NCBI GenBank assembly: GCA_014529385.2
Contig: CM043967.1
Span: 5,905,001 to 5,969,000 of the forward strand
Origin: Adiantum capillus-veneris
Lineage: Eukaryota; Streptophyta; Polypodiopsida; Polypodiales; Pteridaceae
Reading direction: 5' to 3'
DNA length: 64,000 bases
Program-made: the position numbers and the translations under genes
In this document: piece by piece, positions 33,265-44,136 of the stretch
How the letters are laid out: each line of letters opens with the position of its first letter
How positions within the stretch are numbered: position 1 is the stretch's first letter
Notes under the pieces: generated by a model
What the model was told of the DNA's origin: nothing
What the model saw: the letters and a program-made list of their open reading frames with translations, nothing else
Databases searched by the model: none

Positions 33265-35156
33265 TCATGCTATGCCTACATGAGCTTGTTCCAATAATGG
33301 AAAGTAGTCATTTTCATGAGGAACTAACCTCAGCTGGTCATCAGTTCCTCTTTTATACAATTGGTCACTAATGAGGGTATACCTATTCGCTTTGATTTGT
33401 AAAGCCTTTTGTCTGGCTTTAGACCAATCTCCTGGCAGCTCCTTATTAGTCAAATATTCCACAATAGCATGACTCCATGCGGGTGCTACTGTCACTTGGT
33501 ATAATGTGGCATAATCCACAGTGGTATTGGATGTGCAAAAGTCGCATTTCTTGATGTAATTAGCTACATCGCCTGCCATTCCTGGCCAATACACTCCAAG
33601 TCTTCTTAATTGTTCATACATCATTTGATTTCCTCTATGGAATCCCCCTGTTTGTGTATGGGCCTCCTCTAGATACGCTTCGTACTCCTCTGGGCCTATA
33701 CACAACCTTATAATCCCATCGTTTCCATGATGGTACATTCTTCCCACAAGCATTGTGTAATTTTGTGCATGTCTAATGTCTTCCACCGTGTGTTTGTCAT
33801 CAAGATTCATTCCATATGTCAGCAACGGAATAATTTGCTCTGACCATTTCGGTACCATCTCTATATTAAACAGGTATGCGTCTGGGAGATCATCATCTAC
33901 CCCGGTAGCTTTTTCCCCATGTAGTAATCGAGAAAGATGGTCTGCTCTTTGATGAGTTTTTCCTTTCTTAACTACTACCATAAAATCAAACTCCAGCAAC
34001 ACAATGAACCATCTTACAATTCGTCCCGTGTTACAAGGTTTGTTTACTAAGTACAAGAGTGCCTGATGATCCACAAAGAATGTGAATTTGTTTGCGAGTA
34101 AGTAATGACGAAATTTCTTTACAGCATATATCATACCCAATCCTTCTCTTTCAGTGGTAGTATAATTCTTTTCTGTACTGTTGAGTTGTCTACTAGCATA
34201 ACTGATTGGAAAATCCGTCTTACCCTCATCTGGTTGTGCTAATATATAGCCTATTGCAAATGCCGAAGCATCTACATGTACATGGAAGATCTTTGACCAA
34301 TCTGGTGCTTTTAGAATTGGTGCAGATACCAGTGCATCTTTTAGTTTCTGGAATGACTCCTCACATTCATTTGTCCAAATGAAGAGCGTGATTAGACTAT
34401 ACAAGGGTTTTGCTATTACAGCGCACATGTAGATAAAACGTCGGTAGTATCCACAATGTCCCATAAATGATTGTACCTCGCGTACAGTGTTTGGTCTTGG
34501 CAATTCTATGATCACCTTTACCTTGTCTTCATCAGTGGTAATTCCATTAGCCGACACTATGTGGCCTAAGATTTTACCTTGTCATACCATGAATACACAT
34601 TTTTCTGGGTTGAGGCAAATCCTATACGTTCTGCATTTCTCGAATACCTTTCTAAGATGATCTATATGGTCTTCTCTCAATAGAGAATAGACACACAAGT
34701 CGTCCATGTAAATATCCAAGAATTTTTGCAAGTATTCTTTAAAAGCGTGTGTCATTAATCTCTGAAATACAGTGGCTGGAGCATTCGTCAAGCCAAATGG
34801 CATTACCCTAAATGCATATATGCCCCATTCTGTTGCAAATGCTGTTTTGTATTGATCTTCTAGTTTGACCCCCAATTGGTTATAACCAGAGAATCTGTCC
34901 ATAAAGCTATAGGCTTGCTTGCCTGCTACTCGTTCTAGGACATGTTCAGTGATAGGAAGAGGGTAGTTGTCCCTTATTGTTGCTGCGTTTACCTTCTTGA
35001 GATTCACACACACTCGTAATTTCCCGTTTTTCTTTGGTACCACCACTATCGGATACACCCAATCCGTGTGCTCTATCTCATAAATAAATTCAGCTTCCAT
35101 AAGTTTGTCTATCTCCTCTTTTATCCTTTTGGCGAATGTCTCATTATACGTGTATG
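33265..35156 (-). pseudogene. Reverse transcriptase, RNase H and first zinc module of the Tat-like element
   Basis: From the copia junction at 35156 downward the frame reads YTYNETFAKRIKEEIDKL, then VVPKKNGKLRVCVNLKKVNA. The RT catalytic YMDD is at 34699-34710. A TGA at 34582 separates this from LGHIVSANGITTDEDKV (frame resumes at 34557). RNase H shows HVHVDASAFAIGYILAQP, TEREGLGMIYAVKKFRHYLL, FFVDHQALLYLV and ADHLSRL. Next comes a zinc module (EAHTQTGGFHRGNQ...LGVYWPGMAGDV...CDFC), then a linker leading to the second module. No second archaeal-type RNase H, known in many Tat elements, is evident. The block ends at a TGA (33265). Confidence 0.9.
35152..35156. repeat. Copia target-site duplication, left copy
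   Basis: GTATG here matches GTATG at 40790-40794 on the other side of the copia element. Collapsing the two copies restores the gypsy reading frame. Confidence 0.95.
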
Positions 35157-35241
35157 TGTTAGGAAATAAGACGTAGCTAAATAGATTTTTGAGTAGATTA
35201 CTTAATGGAGAGAGATAGATTTCACACACAAGAGATTATAG

Positions 35242-35307
<66 letters not shown>

Positions 35308-35953
35308 ACACATGATATATGTGGTTCACCCAATGTGGGATACGTCCACGGGAAAGCAGCCACTCAATGGATTTAGCACTTCAAAAGAAGAAGTGGTTTT
35401 CAAAGGGATTAAACCCTTAATAGAGCTCCCGCCTTACTTCACTCTCACCACCTCACACTCACCTTGTTGCATCAACTTCACACTATGAAATGTGTGTAGA
35501 AATGGCCTCCTTTTATAGGCCAAAAGGGGTGCCCTCTCTTATGAGAGGCAGCCATGTGTAGCCGCCCTTGTGCGAATAAGTCCAAATCGGACTCTCCAAT
35601 CCGCCCATGTGTGGCCGCCCTTGAGAAGACAAGTCCGCTTTTGAATTCGGCCACCGGCCATTGAATTCGGCCACCGGCCACCGGCCATTGACTTCCGACC
35701 ACCGGCCACTGGCCAACCGACCGGTTGTTTTCCGACCACTTTCCGGCCGCCGTCCGACCATAATATTCCGGCAAAAAGGAATGTTCCGGTGAGGGAAAAA
35801 AAAAGTTGCCCCTGATTCTTGTCTGTGAAAAGTTTGGTTTCCGGTGAGTGATTTTCCTTCACGCACGATGGCTTCTCCTCATAATGGGGGCCTTACAAAT
35901 GTGCGCTTTTACCACAAAAAATTACAAGGGTAAATCAGGCTCCATACTTAACA
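35157..35953 (-). mobile_element. Copia 3' LTR
   Basis: It contains a (GA)n run (35248-35303) and CCGGCCA-rich short repeats (35640-35760). Long open frames rich in Trp-Pro-Val-Ala across that part are repeat artefacts. The other LTR differs in the length of both repeats and has about 32 extra bases near 40609-40641. Confidence 0.95.
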
Positions 35954-35954
35954 A

Positions 35955-35965
35955 TCTCCCACTTG
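35955..35965 (-). promoter_or_regulatory. Copia polypurine tract
   Basis: AAGTGGGAGAT on the minus strand lies directly before the 3' LTR start TGTTAAGTATGG. This tract is typical of plant copia elements. Confidence 0.9.
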
Positions 35966-36013
35966 GAGACTGATCTCCAAACCAAACCTGTGACTGCTTT
36001 CCATTATGGCTTC

Positions 36014-38317
36014 TTATCCTTGAATGCCAATTGAAGATGAGCAAAAGCTCAACTTCTCCTTGCTGACCACCTTTGTAAACATGTCTGCAGGATTTTCACT
36101 TGTATGCACCTTTCCTAGCTTTAGCTGTCCCTCTTCCAAAAGAGTGCGTATGAAGTGATATCTCACCTCAATGTGCTTTGTCCTTGAATGAAAGGCTGAG
36201 TTCTTCGCAAGATGGATAGCGCTTTGGCTATCACTGTACAAGACACAATTGTCTTGTTTGAATCCAAGCTCTTCTAAGAATCTGTGAAGCCACAAAATTT
36301 CTTTGCTTGCCTCCGTCATTGCTACATACTCTGCTTCCGTGGTAGAAAGTGAAACCACTTTCTGCAGCTTTGAAGCCCACCTTACTGCTGTGCCTCCAAC
36401 CGTGAATACATAGCCAGTAGTGCTCCTTCGAGTATCTTTGTCACCTGCCATATCTGCATCAGCATACCCTTCTAGAAAAATATCAGTTCCTCCAAAATAC
36501 AAAACATTTGTTGTTGTCCCTTTTAGATACCTAAGTATCCACTTCACAGCTTGCCAATGCTCTTTACCTAGGTTGTCCATGAACCTACTCACAACTCCCA
36601 CTGCATGTGCAATGTCTGGCCTTGTCCTGACCATAGCATACATTAGAGAACCTACCGCTGCAGAATATGGAACTTTAGACATATAGGCTATCTCCTCTTG
36701 TGTCTTTGGACACATATCCTTTGTTAGTTTAAAGTAACCAGCCAAAGGTGTAGAAACTGGTTTTGCATTTTGCATTGCAAACCTTTCTAGTACCTTCTTG
36801 ATGTAATCTTCTTGAGATAGCTTTATTGTCTTCTTCGTCCTGTCCCTTGATATTTTCATACCAAGTATCCTCTTTGCAGCACCTAAATATTTCATTGAAA
36901 AATATTTAGACAGTTCCTCTTTTAGGTCTTTGATGTCCTGCATGTTAGCACTTGCAATCAACATGTCATCAACATACAACATTAGGATGATAAATTTCCC
37001 ATCTCCCAAATTCTTCGTGTCGACGCAGTGATCCGAGTTGCATCTTGTGAATCCATGATCCAGCATCCATCGATCAAACTTCAAGTACCATTGTCTTGAT
37101 GCTTTCTTTAAACCATACAAGCTCTTCTTTAATCTGCAAACCATTTTCTCCTTACCTTTTACTTCATACCCCTTTGGTTGAAGCATGTAGATTTCCTCCT
37201 CTAAGTCACCGTGAGGGAATGCCGTATTTACATCCATTTGCTCGAGATTTAGATCATGAGCAGCCACAAGGCTTAAGACAAGCCTAATTGAGTTCATTTT
37301 TACAACAGGAGCAAATATTTCATTGAAGTCAATACCTTTCTTTTGAGAAAACCCTTTTACCACAAGCCTAGACTTGTACCTTTTCTTCCCACCTTCTTCT
37401 TCCTTCACCTTGTACACCCATTTGTTTTGAAGTGCCCGCTTACCTTTAGGCAACTCAGCCAATTCCCATGTTTGGTTGCGATGTAGTGAGTCCATCTCCA
37501 CTTGCATGCTCTTCGTCCATTCTTCTTTGGATTCATGTTGCATAGCTTCTTCGTATGATTCCGGCTCTCCAGAATCTGAGATCAAGAGATGGTTGAAGGA
37601 AGGAACAAAACTTTCTGGAGGTCTACTTGCTCTTGTAGATCTTCGGGGAATAGGTTGAGGCTCCTCATTTGGTTGACATTGTTGCACATTGTCACCGTTT
37701 GCAGTCCTTGAGTCTTCCCCGTCCTCAAGCTCCATGTACTCATCACCTGTTTCTTTTGTTTGATTTCTTTCCAAGTAATCTTTGTACATATTTTGTTCAT
37801 AAAAAATTACATCCCTACTCCTTAAGATTTTACCATCTTCAAGATTCCATAGGCGATACCCAAAGTCACCTTCTCCATAGCCAATGAAGAAACATTTTTT
37901 AGACTTTGCATCTAGCTTTGATCTTAGGATTCTATCTATGTGCATGAAAGCCTCACACCCAAACACTTTGAGAAATGCATAATTCACCGGTTTACCTGTC
38001 CATGCCTCTTCTCGAACTCCCCCATCCAATGCCGTTGAGGGTGACCGATTGATTAAGTACACAGACGTACTTACAGCTTCCACCCAAAGCTCAAGCGGTA
38101 GGCCTGCATGTAGCCGCATGCTTCGTGCTCGCTCGATGATTTTCCTGTTCATCCTTTCCGAAATACCATTTTGCTGAGGTGTCCTTGGGGTTGTCCTTTG
38201 CCTCCGAATGCCATTGCTAGCACAAAAGCTTTCAAAAGCTTGGCTGCAATATTCACCTCCATTGTCGGATCTGAGGCATTTAACCTTGGTACCTGTTTCA
38301 TTCTCCACAAAGGCTTT
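36014..38317 (-). pseudogene. Copia pol: integrase core, reverse transcriptase, RNase H
   Basis: The frame opens right after a TGA (38318) inside integrase. It shows CLRSDNGGEY (catalytic Asp), PQQNGISERMNRKIIERARS (catalytic Glu block) and LWVEAVSTSVYLINRSPSTA. RT follows with NKWVYKVKEEEGG, APVVKMNSIRLVLSLVAAHD, LEQMDVNTAFPHGDLEEEIY, SLYGLKKASRQWY and YVDD at 36966-36977. RNase H shows YADADMAGDKDTRRSTTGYV, SLSTTEAEYVAMTEASKE and LYSDSQSAIHLAKN, and the frame ends at 36014. All catalytic motifs are present over 764 open codons. Only the stop at 38318, which fits a TGG to TGA change, separates it from the upstream part. Confidence 0.95.
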
Positions 38318-39151
38318 TCACCTTTGAAATATGGAAAATACATCGGATTTATTCTTCATGACATAAACCCATGTTTTTCTAGTCGCATCGTCTATGAATG
38401 TTACATAGTACAATGAGCCACCAAGTGATGGTGTACTTGCAAGACCCCAAACATCAGAATGAACCAACTCAAGTTTTTTATTTTTTCTTTCATTTCCTGA
38501 TTTTTGAAATTTTACCCTCTTTTGTTTACCATAAACACAATCTTCACAGAACTCTACGTCCACTTCTTTCAAACCTGGTAGAAGCTTCTTTGTTTGAAGG
38601 ATTTGCATTCCTTTGGCACTCATATGCCCAAGCCGGTAGTGCCACACTGCACTGTCAACTTCTGTAGTTGCTGCACAAGTTGAAGGTTGCGTGCTAACAG
38701 TACACAAGTAAAGTGTACCGACCTTTTCTCCCTTGGCAACCACCAAAGATCCTTTTGAGATCTTCCACCGTTTGTTTCCGAATGCAATGTTGTGACCTTC
38801 ATCGTCCAATTGTCCTGTAGAGATTAAATTTTTGCGAAGAGAAGGAACATGCCTAACATCTTTAAGCTTCCATTCATTTCCGTTAGTAGTTTTGACAGAA
38901 ACTGTACCTTTGCCGACAATCTCACAAGCTTCATCATCTCCCAAGTATACATACCCAAAATTACCTTTGGTGTAGTCTTGGAAATGTTGCTTGTGTGGTG
39001 TCGCATGCAATGAAGCCCCGGAATCTACTATCCAGGAATTAGAAACATTGTCTAATGAGAGAATTAGAGCATCTTGCTCTACTTTACCTGCCACATTGGC
39101 CTCCGATGTTGGCTTGTTGTCTTCAGACTTTGTCTCCTTCTTCTTCTTGGA
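38318..39151 (-). pseudogene. Copia protease and integrase zinc-binding part
   Basis: The frame continues from gag after the TAG. It includes a Lys-rich linker, then SWIVDSGASLHATPHKQHF (protease catalytic DSG), VKTTNGNEWKLKDVRHVPSL, and VWHYRLGHMSAKGMQILQTK with CEDCVYGKQKRVKF (integrase HHCC). LELVHSDVWG contains the first catalytic Asp of the core. It stops at a TGA (38318-38320) that fits a mutated Trp codon. Confidence 0.93.
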
Positions 39152-39904
39152 CTAGCAATCCTTCTTGACGTGGCCCTTCTTGCTGCAGTTCCAACATTCA
39201 AGAATTGACTTTGTGCGTGACTTGCTCCGCCTTGAGCGATCACGACCCTTTTGGTTTTTGAACCTCTCCTTAGGCCTTCCTCTTGTTTCTACTGACAGTG
39301 CATCACTTGATGATTCTCCTGTGCTTCTCCTTTGTATTTCCTCGCTTAGGAGAACACCCACAACATCATCAAACTTAAGAGTATTTGTGCCAGAAATAGA
39401 ATAACTTACAGCCATCACAAGGCTGTCCCAACTATCCGGTAGAGATGATAGTATAAGGAGAGCTCGCACTTCGTCATCGAAATTGATTTTCATCGATCGA
39501 AGTTGATTTATGTTTGTGTTAAAGTCATTTAGGTGTTCTGCAACTAAACCATTCTCTGCCATCTTTAGATTGAACAAGCGCTTCATAAGAAATACCTTAT
39601 TGGATGCCGATGGTTTCTCGTAGAAGTCGTCAAGTGACTTCATCAAGTCCTCCGTGGTCTTCATCTCCGAAACATTGAAGGCCACCGTTGACGCCAAGCT
39701 TAACCAGATTGTTCCCAGTGCCTTTCGATCAAGGACAATCCATGCTTCATCTGCCATTGTTGTGGGCTTCTTCGCAAGACCGCCTAGTGGCAAATAGAGG
39801 TCCTTCTGGTAGAGATAGTCTTCAATCTGCATCTTCCAATGTTGGTAGTTTTTGCCATTGAACTTCTCAATCTTGAGCTTCCCTTCCTCCGCCATAACTC
39901 CCAC
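39152..39904 (-). pseudogene. Copia gag with zinc knuckle
   Basis: The frame has 250 codons starting MGVMAEEGKLKIEKFNGKNY, then HWKMQIEDYLYQKDL (UBN2-type gag of copia). Later come a Ser/Arg-rich basic stretch and the knuckle CWNCSKKGHVKKDC. A TAG follows directly after the last knuckle Cys. The frame is otherwise continuous with protease, as in single-ORF copia elements. The TAG could be a mutated TGG, or conceivably a readthrough site, but the second stop further on favours decay. Confidence 0.93.
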
Positions 39905-39954
39905 TCAATTCAAGGAATCCTTTCCTTGAGATAATTTAGCTACGAGCAAACCTT

Positions 39955-39966
39955 GCTCTGATACCA
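39955..39966 (-). promoter_or_regulatory. Copia primer-binding site
   Basis: On the minus strand TGGTATCAGAGC lies two bases inside the 5' LTR. It is complementary to the 3' end of initiator methionine tRNA. Confidence 0.95.
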
Positions 39967-39968
39967 GT

Positions 39969-40053
39969 TGTTAGGAAATAAGACGTAGCTAAATAGATTT
40001 TTGAGTAGATTACTTAATGGAGAGAGATAGATTTCACACACAAGAGATTATAG

Positions 40054-40106
<53 letters not shown>

Positions 40107-40789
40107 CATGGTATACGTGGTTCACCCAATGTGGGCTACGTCCACGGGAAAGCAGCCACTCAATGGCTTTAGCACTTAAAAAGAAGAAGTAGTTTACAAA
40201 GGGATTAAACCCTTAATAGAGCTCCTGCCTTGCTTCACTCTCACCACCTTACACTCACCTTGTTGCATCAACTTCACACTATGAAATGTGTGTAGAAATG
40301 GCCTCCTTTTATAGGCCAAAAGGGCTGCCCTCTCTTATGAGAGGTAGCCATGTGTAGCCGCCCTTGTGCGAATAAGTCCAAATCGGACCCTCCAATCCGC
40401 CCATGTGTGGCCGCCCTTGAGAAGACAAGTCCGCTTTTGAATTCGACCACCGGCCACCGGCCATTGACTTCCGACCACCGGCCATTGACTACCGGCCATT
40501 GACTACCGGCCACCGGCCAACCGACCGGTTGTTTTCCGACCACTTTCCGGTCACCGTCCGGCCATAATATTTCGGCGAAAAGGAATATTCTGGCGAGGGA
40601 AAAAAAAGTATCGGGGGTCTCCATCCCTGAGGCCCCTTAAGTTGCCCCTGATTCTTGTCCGTGAAAAGTTTGGTTTCCGGTGAGTGATTTTCCTTCACGC
40701 ACGATGGCTTCTTCTCATAATGGGGGCCTTACAAATGTGCGCTTTTACCACAGAAAATTACAAGGGTAAATCAGGCTCCATACTTAACA
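39969..40789 (-). mobile_element. Copia 5' LTR
   Basis: This is the partner of 35157-35953. It has a (GA)n run at about 40056-40101, CCGGCCA/TTGACTA short repeats at 40440-40520, and an extra segment (CGGGGGTCTCCATCCCTGAG and following bases) absent from the other LTR. Confidence 0.95.
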
Positions 40790-40794
40790 GTATG
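40790..40794. repeat. Copia target-site duplication, right copy
   Basis: GTATG, the partner of 35152-35156. Confidence 0.95.
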
Positions 40795-42751
40795 GACATT
40801 GTTTGCTTGGCTTTGCATCAGACTTCAGAGGGATTGAATGTTCACAAATTTTAGGATCCACTCCCTTCAAATCTTTGTACGACCATGCAAATACATCTCG
40901 AAATTCCTTAAGTGTTTTGATTAGTAAGTCCTCTTCTTCTCGACCTAGATCTGTGGCAATGTAAGCAGGTCAAGGATTTTCTCCTGGCTCTGCTAAGTCT
41001 ATTTTCTTGGCGTTCTCTGGCCCATCGTAGGACTCGTTTGATTTAGTCTCCCTCATTGGTTACTGATCCACCAATCTTCTTTCCTGAATGGTGTACTTAC
41101 AATAGTGAGGAGGTACATCTATCTTTTTACTCCCATCACTAGCGTTCGTTCCATCGCTACTTTCCATTTCAATTGTCCATACATTTTTAATTTTTTGTTT
41201 CAACTCATTGTATCTCGTTTTTCGTTCAATTTTTGTCATAATTGGACTACCACAGACATTCAGTTTTTGTGTTGCAACTCTTTTTTTTGCTTTGCTGGTT
41301 TTCCTAGGTTTCAACAGTCTGGACTTAAATCCTGAGTCTTTAACAACCTTAAGAAATCTTCCTGACACTTTATCCTTAGCACAATCAACAGCATGAATGT
41401 TCATAAGGAAATGTGTCTTACCCTTAAACTCCGGCATGGGTCTCAGCCTCGTTGGTGGACTGATATGGTGTCGTTTACTCTTGTATCTTTTTTGGCGTCT
41501 CTCACTTTGGTTTGGGAAATTGTAGAAGACGTCATTGTCTTGATCTTGATTGTCGTCTCCCTCCGTATTTTCTGACTTCTTGTCATTCGCGTTATCCTTG
41601 TTTTCACTTTGATCAGAAGAATCATAAAATTCTTCTCCCTCCTGCTTGATTTCTTTAGTGGGGATGTCCACATATCCCACTATCTTAATCTCAAGTTTCA
41701 TTTCTGTTTTATTTATCCTCATATTCTCAGTATCTCCATCGTTCTCGTCCTCCTCCACAATTTTTCTCAACATGTAGTATGGTATGATATCGTAGCCATT
41801 CTCATCACAAAATTTGGTGGGAGTGACTTCATTGACGCATACATCCAATGTAGCCAAAATTTGAGACCATTCTAGGGGTTCGAGCTTTTCTTCAGGAAAA
41901 GGTTCCCGAATATATGCATTGTCTTCCAAGACCCTCTCTAGTGTCCTTTCATTGTGGTCAAATTCACTACATTGAGATGCCCCGCACATCCATATCTCCT
42001 TTTTCTTACAAAGCCACGCTGGGACTTCTGATCCACTAATGGTGGCTGAGTCAAATTCTTCCACAGGGGTTCTCGTGACATCATGGTAGCTATGATTTTT
42101 CATGTTTACACGTGTAGTAGTTTCAGCATGTCTTAGATACAAATAATCATACCCCCAGTCCTGCACCATTTTGAGTTGCCTCATGAACGGCCTACCAAGG
42201 ATAATTTCATAGTCGTTCTTCTTGCAGAAATCTACTATGGCAAAGGTATGTTCGTACTCTATGCCACAGGAAGATACCACAATTGCCTCAAGCAATCCTA
42301 TAGGCCTTTCTATGTGCCCATCCGCCAATTGCAATTTCATTCTAGTTGTTCGTATTGCTGGTTTTCCCCATTTTTCCCATTGCATTTTGGTCGCAATGGC
42401 AATGCCAACTCCACTATCAAGTATTTCCTTAGTCTCTATGCTGTTATACTCAACTGGTAGGGTTGTGTTGCCGTCTTCACATTCACAATACTCTCCTACC
42501 TTGTTGAGTGGCACTGGTCTAGTGTTGACTTTCTTCGGTTCGGTGTCATTAAGCTCGGTTTCGAAGAACTTAAGAGGTCTCCTTATGCCAAATTTTTCAA
42601 GACATTTGCCCACTTCCATCCACATGCTTGGCCTAATTTTTAACAATTCTGCCAATGTGATTGTACACTTAACTGGAGTGGTCAATAAGTCTGTCAGGAT
42701 TTTAGTGTCCAATTGATTTGACCCGCCTATTCTCTGAGAAGGTACTCTTCA
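40795..42751 (-). pseudogene. Tat-like element: protease and the region before reverse transcriptase
   Basis: After a TGA (42749) the gag-pol frame continues: TLAELLKIRPSMWMEVGKCL, RPVPLNKVGEYCECEDGN, then the canonical retropepsin with ETKEILDSGVGIAIATKMQW. VSSCGIEYEHTFAIVDF and YEIILGRPFMRQLKMVQDWG form the second loop. A long acidic and charged spacer follows. A TAA ends the block at 41060, and the same frame runs on (with one TGA near 40979) through DVFAWSYKDLKGVD to the copia insertion site. It joins there, in frame, to the RT part at 35156. Confidence 0.88.
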
Positions 42752-44134
42752 AATTTCTGACCTTGCCTCATAGTTCCCCATATATGATGGCAAAGTTTTG
42801 AGTGATTCTGGTCTGCTATCTTCGGATGCAACTGAACCAATATCCCCTTGAAATGATTTAACGTCTAAATCCCATGGAGGCTTATTCAAGTTCAGCTCCG
42901 AGAAAGGCGCCGACTCGACTATTTTTGTCTCATATTTTTCTTGAGATTTTTGCACCGTTTCCCATAGCTCTTCAGGCCAATTTTCTTCCACAATAGGGGA
43001 ATATGGTGGAAAATATTTCAGTGATTCATCAGTGCTATAAGGCACGTCTTTTGCATCCTCAACATCCGGCAAGGAGTTAATGTTTTCTATCTTGTCGGGT
43101 ATCCTTTGTTCGGTTTTGTGAGGTGTTTCATTATTTGGTGGTTTGATTACTCTATCTCTCGCTTCCGTAGGTGGAGGCTCCAGGAAAGCTTTTGCAGTTT
43201 CAATCAGCTGTTTGCACATCTCTAGTCTCTGTTTTTCTATCTCTGGATATGGATATGTCATCCACCTTTGCTCTAGAGTCTGTCTGTTCTTCAATCTTGC
43301 TTCATATGCTTGCAAGATTGCATCTAAGGGTTCATTGATCTTATCTACCAATACCGACCCTCCTGAGCTTGCACTTCTTGGTCCCTCCGTTGATTTTACA
43401 GAGTCGGACTCTCTTTGTTGTTTAAGTTGCTCTCGAGCTATCGTTAGCTCAGCTTCTACATCTTTTTGTTTTCGCTCACGTCTAGCTTTCATTTTCACTC
43501 TTCGTTCTTTCCAAGGATTATCACGACTGATGCTCGACTTGTCAGTTTTGATTTCTTCTTGATTTTCATCGTTACTCTTGGGTTGATTGTCATTTTTCCT
43601 TGCTTGGGCTCTCGTCAAGACCTTAACAGGAATTGGAGTTTTGTTTTCTGACCCTCCACTAGAAGGCAGCGCTCCCAGCATATTCAAGGTAGTTTTTGCT
43701 CCTTTGCTCGGGTTTTTAGGGCAATCAGGGATCAAGTGAGTAATTCCACACTCCATGCAATATGCGTTGACCCTAATGATTTTGTCATGAGGGCAGTCCC
43801 TCAACCAATGGTCTCCACCACACTTGTAGCATGGTCCTTTAGGTTGTTGAGGTGCTCCTGGAGCTCCTCTTTGTTGGTGTGCAATTCTTTGCCCGCTCAT
43901 GCCTCCGTTGGCTATGAACAATAGTGTTCTTTCATCCAGGCTATATCGTCCTTCTCCCGCTGCCTGCGCAGTAGTTGGTGGTCCTGTATTTCCTATCATG
44001 CTCCATGGTTCTGGTGTAGAGGGTTCTTCCGGTAGATAATAGACAGAGTTCGCCGCATATCCATTGGGCTTGTCGTAGTATGCATGCATAGGTACCAAAG
44101 CCTTCTCATCAGACTCAATTACTGTGGGTGTGTA
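42752..44134 (-). pseudogene. Tat-like gag C-terminal part with two zinc knuckles
   Basis: The frame 44098-42749 is open for 449 codons. Two knuckle-like motifs stand in tandem: CYKCGGDHWLRDC and CMECGITHLIPDC. Both have three residues between the second Cys and His instead of the usual four. A basic Arg/Lys-rich coil follows (ARRERKQKDVEAELTIAREQ), then GSVLVDKINEPLDAILQAY and an acidic segment ending MGNYEARSEI. A one-base shift near 44135 separates it from the upstream gag. The outermost element has the same order, with GSILVDKIFEPINAALKA at about 58745. Confidence 0.85.
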
Positions 44135-44136
44135 TC

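Larger units (their letters stand above)
35157..40789 (-). mobile_element. Ty1/copia element (Tork/Tnt1-like), complete, nested in the Tat-like pol
   Basis: LTRs 35157-35953 (797 bp) and 39969-40789 (821 bp) run TGTTAGGAAA...ACTTAACA on the plus strand, flanked by GTATG on both sides. In coding (minus) direction the purine tract AAGTGGGAGAT abuts the 3' LTR and TGGTATCAGAGC follows the 5' LTR. The single gag-pol frame is broken only by a TAG (39152) and a TGA (38318), both explicable as one-base changes of Trp codons. The layout (gag, protease, integrase, RT, RNase H) is that of copia, and the motifs recall the Tnt1/Tork group. It is the youngest insertion in the nest. Confidence 0.97.

Noticed and set aside
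34582-35229. Open frame starting inside the copia LTR and reading into gypsy RT
   Set aside because: The first 25 or so codons are copia LTR sequence read through the insertion site. The true RT frame enters at 35156 and joins upstream to 40795.
35478-35866. Overlapping minus-strand frames rich in Trp-Pro-Val-Ala
   Set aside because: They arise from CCGGCCA-type short repeats in the copia LTR, and frames and length differ in the other LTR copy.
39152-39154. Programmed TAG readthrough between copia gag and pol
   Set aside because: A second stop (38318) of the same one-base type lies in integrase, so decay is simpler than readthrough.
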